In this document: positions 33,050 to 40,812 of the stretch, piece by piece | How positions within the stretch are numbered: position 1 is the first letter of the stretch | How the letters are laid out: each line of letters begins with the position of its first letter | Assembly (NCBI RefSeq): GCF_051967035.1 | Contig: NZ_JBQCKK010000010.1 | Location: 1-64,000, forward strand | Length of the DNA: 64,000 nt | Direction of reading: 5' to 3' | From: Brevibacillus sp051967035 | GTDB taxonomy: Bacteria; Bacillota; Bacilli; Brevibacillales; Brevibacillaceae | The notes under the pieces: generated by a model | Seen by the model: the letters and a program-made list of their open reading frames with translations, nothing else | The model's database searches: none | What the model was told of the DNA's origin: nothing | Made by a program: the position numbers and the translations under genes

Positions 33050-34486
33050 TCAAGCCTCCAAACCGGATATATTTTTGTTGTTTTTGGACTGCCAGCTCGT
33101 CCGGGTCATCGTTCCCCACGAGTTGTTCTTGCGCAAATATTCAATATGGCCGAGGAATCTCCAGATGACGCCGATTTGCCGATAGCCAAAAAACATCAGG
33201 ATGGTATAGAAAAGCATTTTGACGATGTCCCGGAAGCGGGGGTATCGCCGAAACGCGATTTCCTCCAGCAAGATCGAGCCAATTCCTAACAGCACGCCGT
33301 ACAGCACGTTGAGCAGACCGTAGATCAACAGAACGTGGCTGTTCGTCATGTCCAGCATCGTATAACCGATGAGCGCCAAGAGGCCGGTGATGCGGAAATA
33401 CGGATTCAGCGTCTCAAACAAAATGTTGAAGGGCAACGTCAGCATCCCGAACTGCTTGTATTTCGGACGAAAGACCATGTGCTTGCCGTATTCGATCATG
33501 TTTTTCAGGTTGCCGCGTCCCCATCTGCGGCGCTGGCTGCCGAGAATCTTCAGCGTGTCAGGCGCTTGCGTCCAGCAGACGGCATCCGGGCAAAACGCGA
33601 CCCGGTACGGCAATTTGTGATCGAGCATGTACTTGTGCAGCTTGATAATGATGTTCATATCCTCGCCGGGGTACCCCTCGCGATAGCCGCCAACCTTGAC
33701 CACGTAGTCTTTGCGAAACACGCCGAAAGCACCCGACACGATAATCAAGCCGTTGATCGCGCTCCAGCCGATCCGCCCTCCGAGAAAGGCCTTCAAGTAT
33801 TCGACCGATTGCATCATCGGCAAAAACTTGTCGGGCAAACGAATTTCTTTGACGACGCCATTTTCGATCTTGCAGCCATTGGCGATGCGAATGTCGCCGC
33901 CGATGGCCACGGTTTCCTCGGGATTTTCCATGTACACCTTGGCGATGCGAATGAGTGCGTCTTTTTCCAATAAGGAGTCCGCGTCAATGGAGGCGATCAA
34001 CGGGTAATGCGACAGGTTGATGCCCGCGTTCAGCGAATCGGCTTTTCCCCCATTTTCTTTGTCGATCAAATACAGATTGGGGAACGCTGAATTGTGATAG
34101 ATTCCCCGCACGCGCGAGGTTTGCAAAAGCGGCTGGACAGGCATGTGCTGGGAGATTTTCAGCGAAAACTCCTCGATGAGCACCTGCAATGTATTGTCCT
34201 TCGATCCGTCATTGACGACGATCACTTCGTAGCGCGGGTAGTTTAACGCGAGCAGCGAGCGAACGTTTTCGATGATCGTCAGTTCTTCGTTGTACGCCGG
34301 GACCAGAATCGAGATCGGCGGTACATGCTCCGAGCCGGACAATGCCTGGAACCGCGAGTAAATGGAGTTCTTCAGAATCCCCATGATGCTCTTGAACGAG
34401 AACAGCATGATGATGAAATACAAGGAATTGATCGCGATCACGTAGTACATCGCAAACATTCCATAATAGAGCAGAAACTCTCTCAT
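33050..34486 (-). CDS. Processive family-2 membrane glycosyltransferase (polysaccharide synthase)
   Basis: A 478-residue inner-membrane synthase. An N-terminal membrane helix precedes the GT2 domain with the processive D,D,D,QxxRW pattern: VVNDGSKDNT, ASIDADSLL, the GYPGEDMNI aspartate and LGSQRRRWGRG. Three or four membrane helices follow (TGLLALIGYTML, LLIYGLLNVLYGVLLGIGSILL, MLFYTILMFFGY). This is the architecture of hyaluronan, PgaC/IcaA and YdaM-type synthases that polymerise and export in one step. No PilZ domain is present. AAGGAGG lies five bases before the ATG at 34486; the frame runs further upstream inside the HEAT-repeat gene without a start site. Confidence 0.9.
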   Translation of the reverse strand: MREFLLYYGMFAMYYVIAINSLYFIIMLFSFKSIMGILKNSIYSRFQALSGSEHVPPISILVPAYNEELTIIENVRSLLALNYPRYEVIVVNDGSKDNTLQVLIEEFSLKISQHMPVQPLLQTSRVRGIYHNSAFPNLYLIDKENGGKADSLNAGINLSHYPLIASIDADSLLEKDALIRIAKVYMENPEETVAIGGDIRIANGCKIENGVVKEIRLPDKFLPMMQSVEYLKAFLGGRIGWSAINGLIIVSGAFGVFRKDYVVKVGGYREGYPGEDMNIIIKLHKYMLDHKLPYRVAFCPDAVCWTQAPDTLKILGSQRRRWGRGNLKNMIEYGKHMVFRPKYKQFGMLTLPFNILFETLNPYFRITGLLALIGYTMLDMTNSHVLLIYGLLNVLYGVLLGIGSILLEEIAFRRYPRFRDIVKMLFYTILMFFGYRQIGVIWRFLGHIEYLRKNNSWGTMTRTSWQSKNNKNISGLEA

Positions 34487-34502
34487 GCGGGCCTCCTTTC
34501 TT

Positions 34503-35690
34503 CTAGCCTTCCATTGCCTGAACCGCGGAGATGGTTGGTTTGTAAGACTTGCGGTACAGATGCAGCTTTTCGTTGTACGCCAACTGCCGTTCCGTGCTGC
34601 CCTCCTGCTCCAGACGAAGCTTTTCTCTTTCCAGCTCCTCCAAAATGATTTGGTGCGCCATGTCGACTTTGTGGCCAAGACGCTCTTCCCGCAAAATCTC
34701 GCACAACGCCGCGAAGCCTTCTGTCTGCATCTGGGCCAGGCTGCGCGCACTGTGGTGGCGTACCCACCAGTTCGTGTCTCCCACCGCTTTTTTCAGGGCG
34801 GGAATGTAGGCAGTCAGCTGCAAGGTCCCGATCGCTTTGGCGATCAGTGCGCGTATTTCCCAGTCTTTGTGGTTCAGAAAATCTTTGACGGTCTGGTCGT
34901 TGATATATCTGACATCGCGGCACATGAGCTTCACGGCCTTGATGCGTACTTCCTTGTCCGGCGACATGACGAGCTTGGGCAAAGCCGGCTCCAGGTCCGT
35001 CTGGGCGTGCACAGCGTAGCCGATCAGCCCGATTTTGACGAGTTCAGGGTCTTTGTCGCGGATGAATTCGGTATACAGCGAATCCGTATCCAGCTGGGAG
35101 TCGCTCAGGATGTCGACGATGAGCTGGTGGACGTTTTTCTTCGCCCGGACCACAAACGCTGCCATCTGCCGCAAATCGCTTGTATCTCGGGCGCATTTGG
35201 CGATTGCCCGGGCAACGATGAACAGGCTCGGGTCATTGGCCTTGCTCGTTTGCAGCAGGGCGAGCAAATCCGGTACAGCCTGCCGGGAGCGCATGACTCC
35301 CAGGTTGTAGGCGGCGTCAACTCGCGTCCATTTCCAACCGCTTTTCAGCCGTTCGAGATCGAGGGCAACCAGCCCCATATCCTCGCACAGCCGGATCAGC
35401 TTTTCCCGGTGGAGACCCGTAAAGCGCTCCAACAGCTCCAGCAGCTTTTTCTGGATCAGTTGCTTTTCTTTTTGCGTCGGTTCGCCATAGGGAACCTTCA
35501 GGCGTTCTTCCTCTTCGCTATAGGCCTGGAGGTAGACGAAGTAGTCGTGGTATTTTTCCTGGCAGCGCCGCGCCTGTTTTTCTGCCGATATATTTCGCAG
35601 CTTCAGGGCGAACAGCGCAAGCAATCCCAGCACGGTTAATCCGCACAGCGCGTACACGAAGACAATGGCCGTCGCCAATGGTGTTTGCAC
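34503..35690 (-). CDS. Membrane-anchored HEAT-repeat protein
   Basis: A 395-residue protein with one N-terminal membrane helix (TAIVFVYALCGLTVLGLLALF), a charged coiled region, then helical HEAT-type repeats from about residue 110: RVDAAYNLGVMRSRQAVPDL, DKEVRIKAVKLMCRDV, DWEIRALIAKAIGTLQL and NWWVRHHSARSLAQM. HEAT repeats are protein-docking scaffolds. I start it at the GTG at 35690, ten bases after AGGAG; a GTG at 35699 lies too close. The gene lies directly before the synthase (16-base gap) and probably holds or regulates the synthase at the inner face of the membrane. Confidence 0.8.
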   Translation of the reverse strand: MQTPLATAIVFVYALCGLTVLGLLALFALKLRNISAEKQARRCQEKYHDYFVYLQAYSEEEERLKVPYGEPTQKEKQLIQKKLLELLERFTGLHREKLIRLCEDMGLVALDLERLKSGWKWTRVDAAYNLGVMRSRQAVPDLLALLQTSKANDPSLFIVARAIAKCARDTSDLRQMAAFVVRAKKNVHQLIVDILSDSQLDTDSLYTEFIRDKDPELVKIGLIGYAVHAQTDLEPALPKLVMSPDKEVRIKAVKLMCRDVRYINDQTVKDFLNHKDWEIRALIAKAIGTLQLTAYIPALKKAVGDTNWWVRHHSARSLAQMQTEGFAALCEILREERLGHKVDMAHQIILEELEREKLRLEQEGSTERQLAYNEKLHLYRKSYKPTISAVQAMEG

Positions 35691-35716
35691 GTTTGCCACT
35701 CTCCTATCCAACCGAC

Positions 35717-37957
35717 TTACGGTTGCGATTTGTCTTTGTCTGCCACAGGGGCATCTATCTCTTTGAATGCTTGCTGGACGATGGCATAGCTCTGTTTTTT
35801 TCGCTCGTGGTAGCCGACCTGCTCCCAGGCTGACCACGAGTAGAGGGGCAGCTGTGTCACCGGATAAGGAGAAGGCCATTCGGTTTTGCCGACCATGCTC
35901 TTCGTCGTGCGGTCCAGAAGAACCGGCAGCAGGCGAATCCCTTTTGTCGTGGTCGTCGTGAAGCTTTTTCCTTCATCCTGGTAGCTCATGACCGTAAGCG
36001 AACTTGGATCGGTAAAGCCAAGCAGCATCCACGGGACTCTCAGCTCGATCACTTCGCCTTTTGCCTGCCAGGCTGTCCGCGAGTCGTACTGCGGGTCGGC
36101 GACATCCGTCGTTCCTCGCAGCAGCTTGCCGACCACGACTTCCTCCAGCGGGTAGTATTTTTTGCTGTCCGGCGGCTCCATTTCCAGTCCGACCGCCAGC
36201 TTCCACGGTTTGAACATGCCGGAGTCGTCCTGCTGCTCCTCCGCTTTCACCTCCAGCATGCCGTACCGTTTGCCGTAGAGGCGTGTGTGAAAATCGTAGT
36301 TGGAAGCAATCTGGATCTGGCTTTCCTCCGGTTTACCCAGCTCGATCAGCGTCTCCAGCCCTTCGTCGAGCGTAAGGCCGGGGAGCTGTGCCGCATGCTT
36401 GTTGCCGCCTGGGGTCGTGTCTACGCCCAGGTAGAGCTTTTCTTTTTCCGGGTCAAACGCATGCGCAAGCTTGGCGAGCACGTACACGTAGCCTTCGTCG
36501 TGGGTCATCCAGATTTCGTCGACGCCAGGGACGCGGATGTCGAGGCGCCGCTTTTCCTCCGGCTTGAGCTGATCCCAGTCGGCGCGGTCGCCATCAATCG
36601 TGAGCACGCCTTCTTTGTTCGGATACATCCCCAGTACGCCAAACAGCGACTCGTTCGTCAGCATGTTGATCCAAAAGGCGCGGCGGTCTTCGGGAAGCTC
36701 GAAGCGCATCGTGTTCCACGTTTTTTTGAACCACTCGTCCTGCCAGACGAACAGGATGCCCCCTGCGTAGCCCTCCTGGTGAATCTCGCGCAACAGGGCA
36801 GCGTCGATCTCTCCCTGCTGCCGCTCGGAATGCCCGCCCTGATTGCGTCCGAGATTGCCGAAGTGGGCGACTCCGATCGATGCCGGAACGCCAAACTCCG
36901 TCACCATGATCGGCATGTTTTTGTGGTGGTCCTTCAAAAGCCGCAGGTACGCTTTGTACGAATCCACCTGGCCTGCCTCGTTTTTCACCTGCTGCAAGGC
37001 CGGATCGTAGCGGAACAAATCCGGATAGTACGGATACACGTGATAGGAAGCGAAGTAGCCGGCCTCCCAGTTTTTCGGCTGAATATGGGTCGGATCGACA
37101 CTGACCAGATCCTCGTGGTACAGCGGCTCGCCCGGATGGGACAACGGATCCGTCGTCACCCAGTTGGTAAACGTCATCGGGTGCTGCCAGCCGTACTTGC
37201 TCTCTTCGGTTGCAACGGTGTCGACCATTTCCGCCAGCCACGTCTCAAAGGCGGTCGCCTCTGCCGTCGCCTGAAAATGCTTTCCCTGATACGGCGGCAG
37301 CTTTTGGTGCAGGCGGTTGGTGTTTTTCACCATCACAGGGTCCCACTCGGTGCCCGTGTGCCAGCCGATCAGGTACTGGCCCGCGTTGGCGCGGTATGTA
37401 CCGCTTGCTTTTCCTGATTTTTCCGGCAGGGTGACTTCCCCGTACACAGCGCCGACCGCGTCTTTGATCTCTGCCCGAAACTGTTCACGAATCTCGGGCA
37501 CGTACGCGTCTTTCTTTTCGATCAAAAGCTCTTCGGGGCTCCAGATGCCCTGCATCAAGTAGAGCGGGTCTCCCTCCTTCTGGCGGTTGTATTCCACCAG
37601 CGCCTCGTAAAAGACAGGCGGATGAATGGTATACACGCGGATGACGTTCGCTCCCAGTTCGTCGATCATGGCGAACCAGCGCAAGTAGTCGTCTTTGGTA
37701 ATCGGCAGTTCGCCAGGAAAATGACCCGGCAGCGATGCGCCCAGATTGACGCCTTTGGCAAAGAAGGGCTGCCAGTTCCCATTCCGAAACACTTCGATCT
37801 GCTCGCCTGACGTCCGGAATTTCATCTGGACGCCAGCCGACGTCTCCATACTCTCGACCTGGTCTGCGTCCCACAACCACCAAATGGCGCTTGCACCTGC
37901 CAGCATCAAGGCCGTGAGACTTGCCCAGCGCCAGCGTCTATTCTTGTTTGGTTCCAA
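35717..37957 (-). CDS. Membrane-anchored glycosidase-like protein
   Basis: A 746-residue protein with an N-terminal signal anchor (WASLTALMLAGASAIWWLW). The extracellular part begins as a clan-A type TIM barrel: FFAKGVNLGASLPGHFP, ELGANVIRVYTIHPP, and a likely nucleophile in IMVTEFGVPASIG. Its C-terminal half (from about residue 440) looks like a beta-sandwich carbohydrate-binding region (VLTIDGDRADWDQL, VYVLAKLAHAF). The start is a TTG at 37957 with CGGAGG ten bases upstream. As first gene of the operon it probably cuts or transfers the nascent polysaccharide outside the membrane. Confidence 0.8.
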   Translation of the reverse strand: MEPNKNRRWRWASLTALMLAGASAIWWLWDADQVESMETSAGVQMKFRTSGEQIEVFRNGNWQPFFAKGVNLGASLPGHFPGELPITKDDYLRWFAMIDELGANVIRVYTIHPPVFYEALVEYNRQKEGDPLYLMQGIWSPEELLIEKKDAYVPEIREQFRAEIKDAVGAVYGEVTLPEKSGKASGTYRANAGQYLIGWHTGTEWDPVMVKNTNRLHQKLPPYQGKHFQATAEATAFETWLAEMVDTVATEESKYGWQHPMTFTNWVTTDPLSHPGEPLYHEDLVSVDPTHIQPKNWEAGYFASYHVYPYYPDLFRYDPALQQVKNEAGQVDSYKAYLRLLKDHHKNMPIMVTEFGVPASIGVAHFGNLGRNQGGHSERQQGEIDAALLREIHQEGYAGGILFVWQDEWFKKTWNTMRFELPEDRRAFWINMLTNESLFGVLGMYPNKEGVLTIDGDRADWDQLKPEEKRRLDIRVPGVDEIWMTHDEGYVYVLAKLAHAFDPEKEKLYLGVDTTPGGNKHAAQLPGLTLDEGLETLIELGKPEESQIQIASNYDFHTRLYGKRYGMLEVKAEEQQDDSGMFKPWKLAVGLEMEPPDSKKYYPLEEVVVGKLLRGTTDVADPQYDSRTAWQAKGEVIELRVPWMLLGFTDPSSLTVMSYQDEGKSFTTTTTKGIRLLPVLLDRTTKSMVGKTEWPSPYPVTQLPLYSWSAWEQVGYHERKKQSYAIVQQAFKEIDAPVADKDKSQP

Positions 37958-38545
37958 TTTCCGTCAACCTCCGATATGTTGCCGCAAAACCTTCCAAACC
38001 GAACGATCGTGACCGTTTGGTTGGCCGCAGGCGGTCACCTCTCCCTTTATGAAAAGCGCCGCGCTGTTTTTGCATCCACCCCGCAACACGCGGTCGATGC
38101 GCCAGCAGGCGGTTACCGGCTCCCACCCAAACGTCACTGTCATTGTAAACATAGGGGGCAAATCGTTCCCATAGACGAAATTCACTAATGTCGGTTTGGC
38201 GGTTTTGTCATCAAACTGTAATGGAAGGGCGGATTCGCCCCCATCGTCCTACTTTTTTTGGTGGGAAGTCCTGCAACCCGCCCGTCCATCCGTCCCATAT
38301 TTTTCTGACAATTAGGTAGATGTGCTTGCATCGTTTCTTTGGCGAATCCCTGGAAAATGGTAGGTTGCTACTATTTGGAAATTACGGTACGTTGTTTCTT
38401 TCGCTTTTTCTTTACACAAAAAATACAAGAAGCGGGGAAAACGAGCGGTTTCGGGACAAAGAATGGCCCGGGAGCGGTAGGAAGCGGGACCGTAGCGCTA
38501 TCACGCATGTCCGGTTTTGCGAAGGTTTTCTTCCCCAATCAGCAC
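37958..38545 (-). other. Long gene-free leader/intergenic region before the exopolysaccharide operon
   Basis: About 590 bases without a convincing gene. A 73-codon frame (37964-38185) lacks a ribosome binding site. Within it are the pseudoknot at 37994-38038, two related segments sharing ACCGCCTGC (around 38030-38040 and 38105-38115), and a small GGGCG/CGCCC hairpin near 38226-38240. No strong promoter is visible; TTGATG near 38210 with a weak -10 is the best candidate. Confidence 0.5.
37994..38038 (-). ncRNA. Predicted H-type pseudoknot in the operon leader
   Basis: On the minus strand, stem 1 pairs GTGACCG (38038-38032) with CGGTCAC (38015-38009). Stem 2 pairs CCAAAC (38020-38015), lying in the loop of stem 1, with GTTTGG (37999-37994). 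It ends about 20 bases before the CGGAGG of the glycosidase gene. The two stems could instead be mutually exclusive and act as a switch. The pairing is seen in the sequence; the function is inferred. Confidence 0.4.
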
Positions 38546-38592
38546 AAAAAGGACAATCCCTCGTCTGTGAGACGGCGAGATTGTCCTTTTTC
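38546..38592 (-). terminator. Terminator of the peroxiredoxin operon
   Basis: On the minus strand AAGGACAATC pairs with GATTGTCC-type sequence around an inner CGTCT/AGACG hairpin, followed by TTTTTG. It could also work on the plus strand. Confidence 0.8.
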
Positions 38593-38629
38593 AAAAGTCA
38601 CGCTTATGAAACGGAGGGCATCCATTCCA

Positions 38630-39184
38630 TTACAAGGTTTTCATTCCCGGCTTCCAGTTTGCAGGGCACAGGCCGCCTGCTTGCAGGGCTTGCAGAACGC
38701 GGATGGTTTCGTCAACGCTGCGTCCGACGTTCATGTCTGTTACGACCTGGTAGCGCAGGATGCCGTCCGGGTCGATGATGAACAGACCGCGGTGAGCGGC
38801 GCCGGTTTCTTCATCCAGTACGCCGTAAGCGCGGGCGGTTTCTTTCTTGAAGTCACTTGCCAGCGGGAAGTTGACTTCGCCGATACCGTTTTGGTCGCGC
38901 GGGGTTCTGATCCAGGCGCGGTGCGTGTGAATGCTGTCGGTCGACACGCCCAGCACTTCGCAATCGAGATCGCGGAATTCCTCCATGTTGTCGCTGAAGG
39001 AAGTGACCTCCGTCGGGCAGACAAAGGTGAAGTCGAACGGCCAGAAGAACAGGATCAGCCATTTGCCTTTGTAGTCCGCGAGCGTCACGCGCTCTTCCAG
39101 TGTCTCCAAGTTTTTGGTCGTGAGCATGTGAAAGTCCGGTGCGGGTTTTCCTACTTGAAGTTGTACAGGTTGGTTCGTTGTCAT
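38630..39184 (-). CDS. 2-Cys peroxiredoxin (AhpC/Tsa family)
   Basis: Reduces hydrogen peroxide and organic hydroperoxides. The 184-residue protein carries the peroxidatic cysteine in DFTFVCPTEV and the resolving cysteine in GGLCPANW, with DFHMLTTKN and LGVSTDSIHTHRAW as typical context. I start at the ATG at 39184, nine bases after AGGAG. It follows a TrxB-like flavoprotein and a glutaredoxin-like protein in one operon, so those two probably recycle it, as AhpF does for AhpC. PerR/Fur-like boxes stand at the operon head. Confidence 0.93.
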   Translation of the reverse strand: MTTNQPVQLQVGKPAPDFHMLTTKNLETLEERVTLADYKGKWLILFFWPFDFTFVCPTEVTSFSDNMEEFRDLDCEVLGVSTDSIHTHRAWIRTPRDQNGIGEVNFPLASDFKKETARAYGVLDEETGAAHRGLFIIDPDGILRYQVVTDMNVGRSVDETIRVLQALQAGGLCPANWKPGMKTL

Positions 39185-39257
39185 TCTTCTTCTCTCCTCT
39201 TCATGGGTGTGGGGTCTCGAATGGGTCATTCACAAGAATAGGCAACCGCGGCTCGGG

Positions 39258-39506
39258 TTACTGTGCCGTTTCTTCCAGGGCAGCCAACGCTTTTTTGATG
39301 CGGTTCGGGTTGAAGCCCAAAATTTTCTTCTCTCCGATGACTGTCAGCGGTACCGACATCACGCCGAGACGGCTCAACTCTTGCGCAAACTCTTCATTTT
39401 CGTCGATGTTGCGCTCTTCGAAAGAGATGTTTTGTTCCGTCAAATACGTTTTCAGTTGCTTGCAGAAGCCGCAGTTTGTGCTGGAATAGACGATTGCTTG
39501 TACCAT
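39258..39506 (-). CDS. Glutaredoxin-like protein (NrdH/YruB type)
   Basis: An 82-residue thioredoxin-fold electron carrier. The redox motif CGFC follows the first strand (AIVYSSTNCGFCKQL), and the cis-proline region is MSVPLTVIGEKKI. AAGGAGAG lies eight bases before the ATG at 39506. It sits between the TrxB-like reductase (31-base gap) and the peroxiredoxin (73-base gap) and probably passes electrons from the first to the second. No glutathione-binding residues are obvious. Confidence 0.9.
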   Translation of the reverse strand: MVQAIVYSSTNCGFCKQLKTYLTEQNISFEERNIDENEEFAQELSRLGVMSVPLTVIGEKKILGFNPNRIKKALAALEETAQ

Positions 39507-39537
39507 ATAGATCTCTCTCCTTTTCCTATTGAGGTGA

Positions 39538-40461
39538 TTATTTATATTGAGGAACCACTTTGGAACGCTTGTGAATGTACTTGTCCACGGCCATCGCCGC
39601 AATGGCACCGTCAGCCGCAGCCACGACCGCTTGCTTGACCGGGGTTTTGCGCACCTCTCCGGCTCCGAACACGCCTGGAACAGGAGACTGCATGTATTCG
39701 TCGAGGATCATGTAGCCCTCGTCATCGAGCGGTACCTGACCGTCTAGGAAATCCGTCCCCGGCTTGCTGCCGGACAGGAAGACGAACACGCCGTCTACAG
39801 CAAGCACTTCCTCTTCGCCTGCCGCATGGCGGATGCGCAATCCCTCTACTGTATCGGTGCCGATAATCTCCAAGGGGCGGGTGCGGTAAAGGATGACGGT
39901 GTTCGGCAGCTCCGGCACCTCATCCACTCCTTGCAGATCAGCACGCGGTACCAAAAATGTAATCTTGTCTGCAAACTTGGTCAGCGCCTGCGCTTCCTCC
40001 AACGCTTCCGCGGTATCGCCGATGACGGCTACGTGCTTGCCTGCATAAAAAGCTCCGTCGCACGTCGCACATGTGCTGACGCCGCGTCCGAGCAGGGCCT
40101 CCTCTCCGGGCAGCATGCGGTTGCGCCCTTTGGAGCCAGTCGCCACGATGACGGCTTTCGCTTCAAACGTGCCGTGCGCGGTAAAAATGCTTTTGACTTC
40201 CTCCTCGACATCGACGGCCGAAATCGTCGTCTGGATGAATTCGGCACCGAAGCTCTCCGCCTGTCTGCGCATGCTGTCCAGCAGTTCTTTTCCCGTCAGC
40301 TCCCCTTCCACGCCAGGGTAGTTGGCGATTTTATGGGTCAGGGCAAGCGCCCCTGTCCCAGGTGCCTTGTCGATCACCAGCGTTTTCAGATTCCCTCGGG
40401 CTGTATAAATCGCAGCGGACGTGCCGGCCGGACCGCCGCCGATGATGATGACATCGTACAT
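39538..40461 (-). CDS. Thioredoxin reductase-like flavoprotein
   Basis: A 307-residue FAD/NAD(P)H disulfide reductase with the FAD loop IIIGGGPAGTSAAIYTARG, the redox pair CATC in GVSTCATCDGAFYAGK, a second dinucleotide loop VAVIGDTAEALEEA in which GDTAEA replaces the usual GGGNSA, and a C-terminal FGAGEVRKTPVKQ where most TrxB have FAAGDV. These departures suggest a dedicated, AhpF-like partner and not the housekeeping enzyme. GGGAG lies eight bases before the ATG. First gene of the peroxide operon. Confidence 0.88.
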   Translation of the reverse strand: MYDVIIIGGGPAGTSAAIYTARGNLKTLVIDKAPGTGALALTHKIANYPGVEGELTGKELLDSMRRQAESFGAEFIQTTISAVDVEEEVKSIFTAHGTFEAKAVIVATGSKGRNRMLPGEEALLGRGVSTCATCDGAFYAGKHVAVIGDTAEALEEAQALTKFADKITFLVPRADLQGVDEVPELPNTVILYRTRPLEIIGTDTVEGLRIRHAAGEEEVLAVDGVFVFLSGSKPGTDFLDGQVPLDDEGYMILDEYMQSPVPGVFGAGEVRKTPVKQAVVAAADGAIAAMAVDKYIHKRSKVVPQYK

Positions 40462-40491
40462 GAATGGTTCTCCCTCTCTCTCACATCTAAT

Positions 40492-40506
40492 TTAAAATAA
40501 TTATCA
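40492..40506 (-). promoter_or_regulatory. PerR/Fur-like box before the TrxB-like gene
   Basis: TTAAAATAATTATCA matches 12 of 14 informative positions of the PerR box TTATAATnATTATAA. It lies about 30 bases before the start codon, where a repressor would act. Confidence 0.5.
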
Positions 40507-40557
40507 ACTAGGAACAATTATCATTTTACTAGTTATCAATTAAAAGTCAATATCTTT

Positions 40558-40572
40558 TTATAATCATTTTAA
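40558..40572. promoter_or_regulatory. PerR box
   Basis: TTATAATCATTTTAA matches 13 of 14 informative positions of the PerR consensus. It lies about 100 bases before the TrxB-like gene in a strongly AT-rich stretch (40485-40575). Confidence 0.6.
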
Positions 40573-40672
40573 ATAAGGTGCAGTCCACCGGATGAACTGG
40601 CAGACGCGTAGCCTGAACAAAAATGCCCTACTACTCTGTATTATTTTGCGATTGCGAATTCGGTTGAACACA

Positions 40673-40701
40673 TTGACGAATCCGACCATTCAGGATAAAG
40701 T
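40673..40701 (+). promoter_or_regulatory. Possible promoter of nhaC
   Basis: TTGACG and TAAAGT separated by 17 bases, about 110 bases before the nhaC start. Confidence 0.45.
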
Positions 40702-40720
40702 ACGCCTATCACTGGAACGC

Positions 40721-40752
40721 ACAAAAGCGAAAAAGCACAAAAGCATAAAAGC
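40721..40752 (+). repeat. Four tandem 8-mers in the nhaC leader
   Basis: ACAAAAGC, GAAAAAGC, ACAAAAGC and ATAAAAGC follow each other directly, between the candidate promoter and the nhaC ribosome binding site. Confidence 0.6.
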
Positions 40753-40812
40753 GCACGTACCTGTCGTTTGCTGTTCGCTCGCGTTAGCCTGATTTTGCAA
40801 GGAGTTGCCATC

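Noticed and set aside
37964..38185. A 73-codon frame directly before the glycosidase gene of the exopolysaccharide operon
   Set aside because: No ribosome binding site at any start, and the stretch is better explained as a structured leader.
38339..39241. A 300-codon plus-strand frame over the peroxiredoxin gene
   Set aside because: Antisense to a gene with intact peroxiredoxin active-site cysteines, and it runs through the terminator hairpin.
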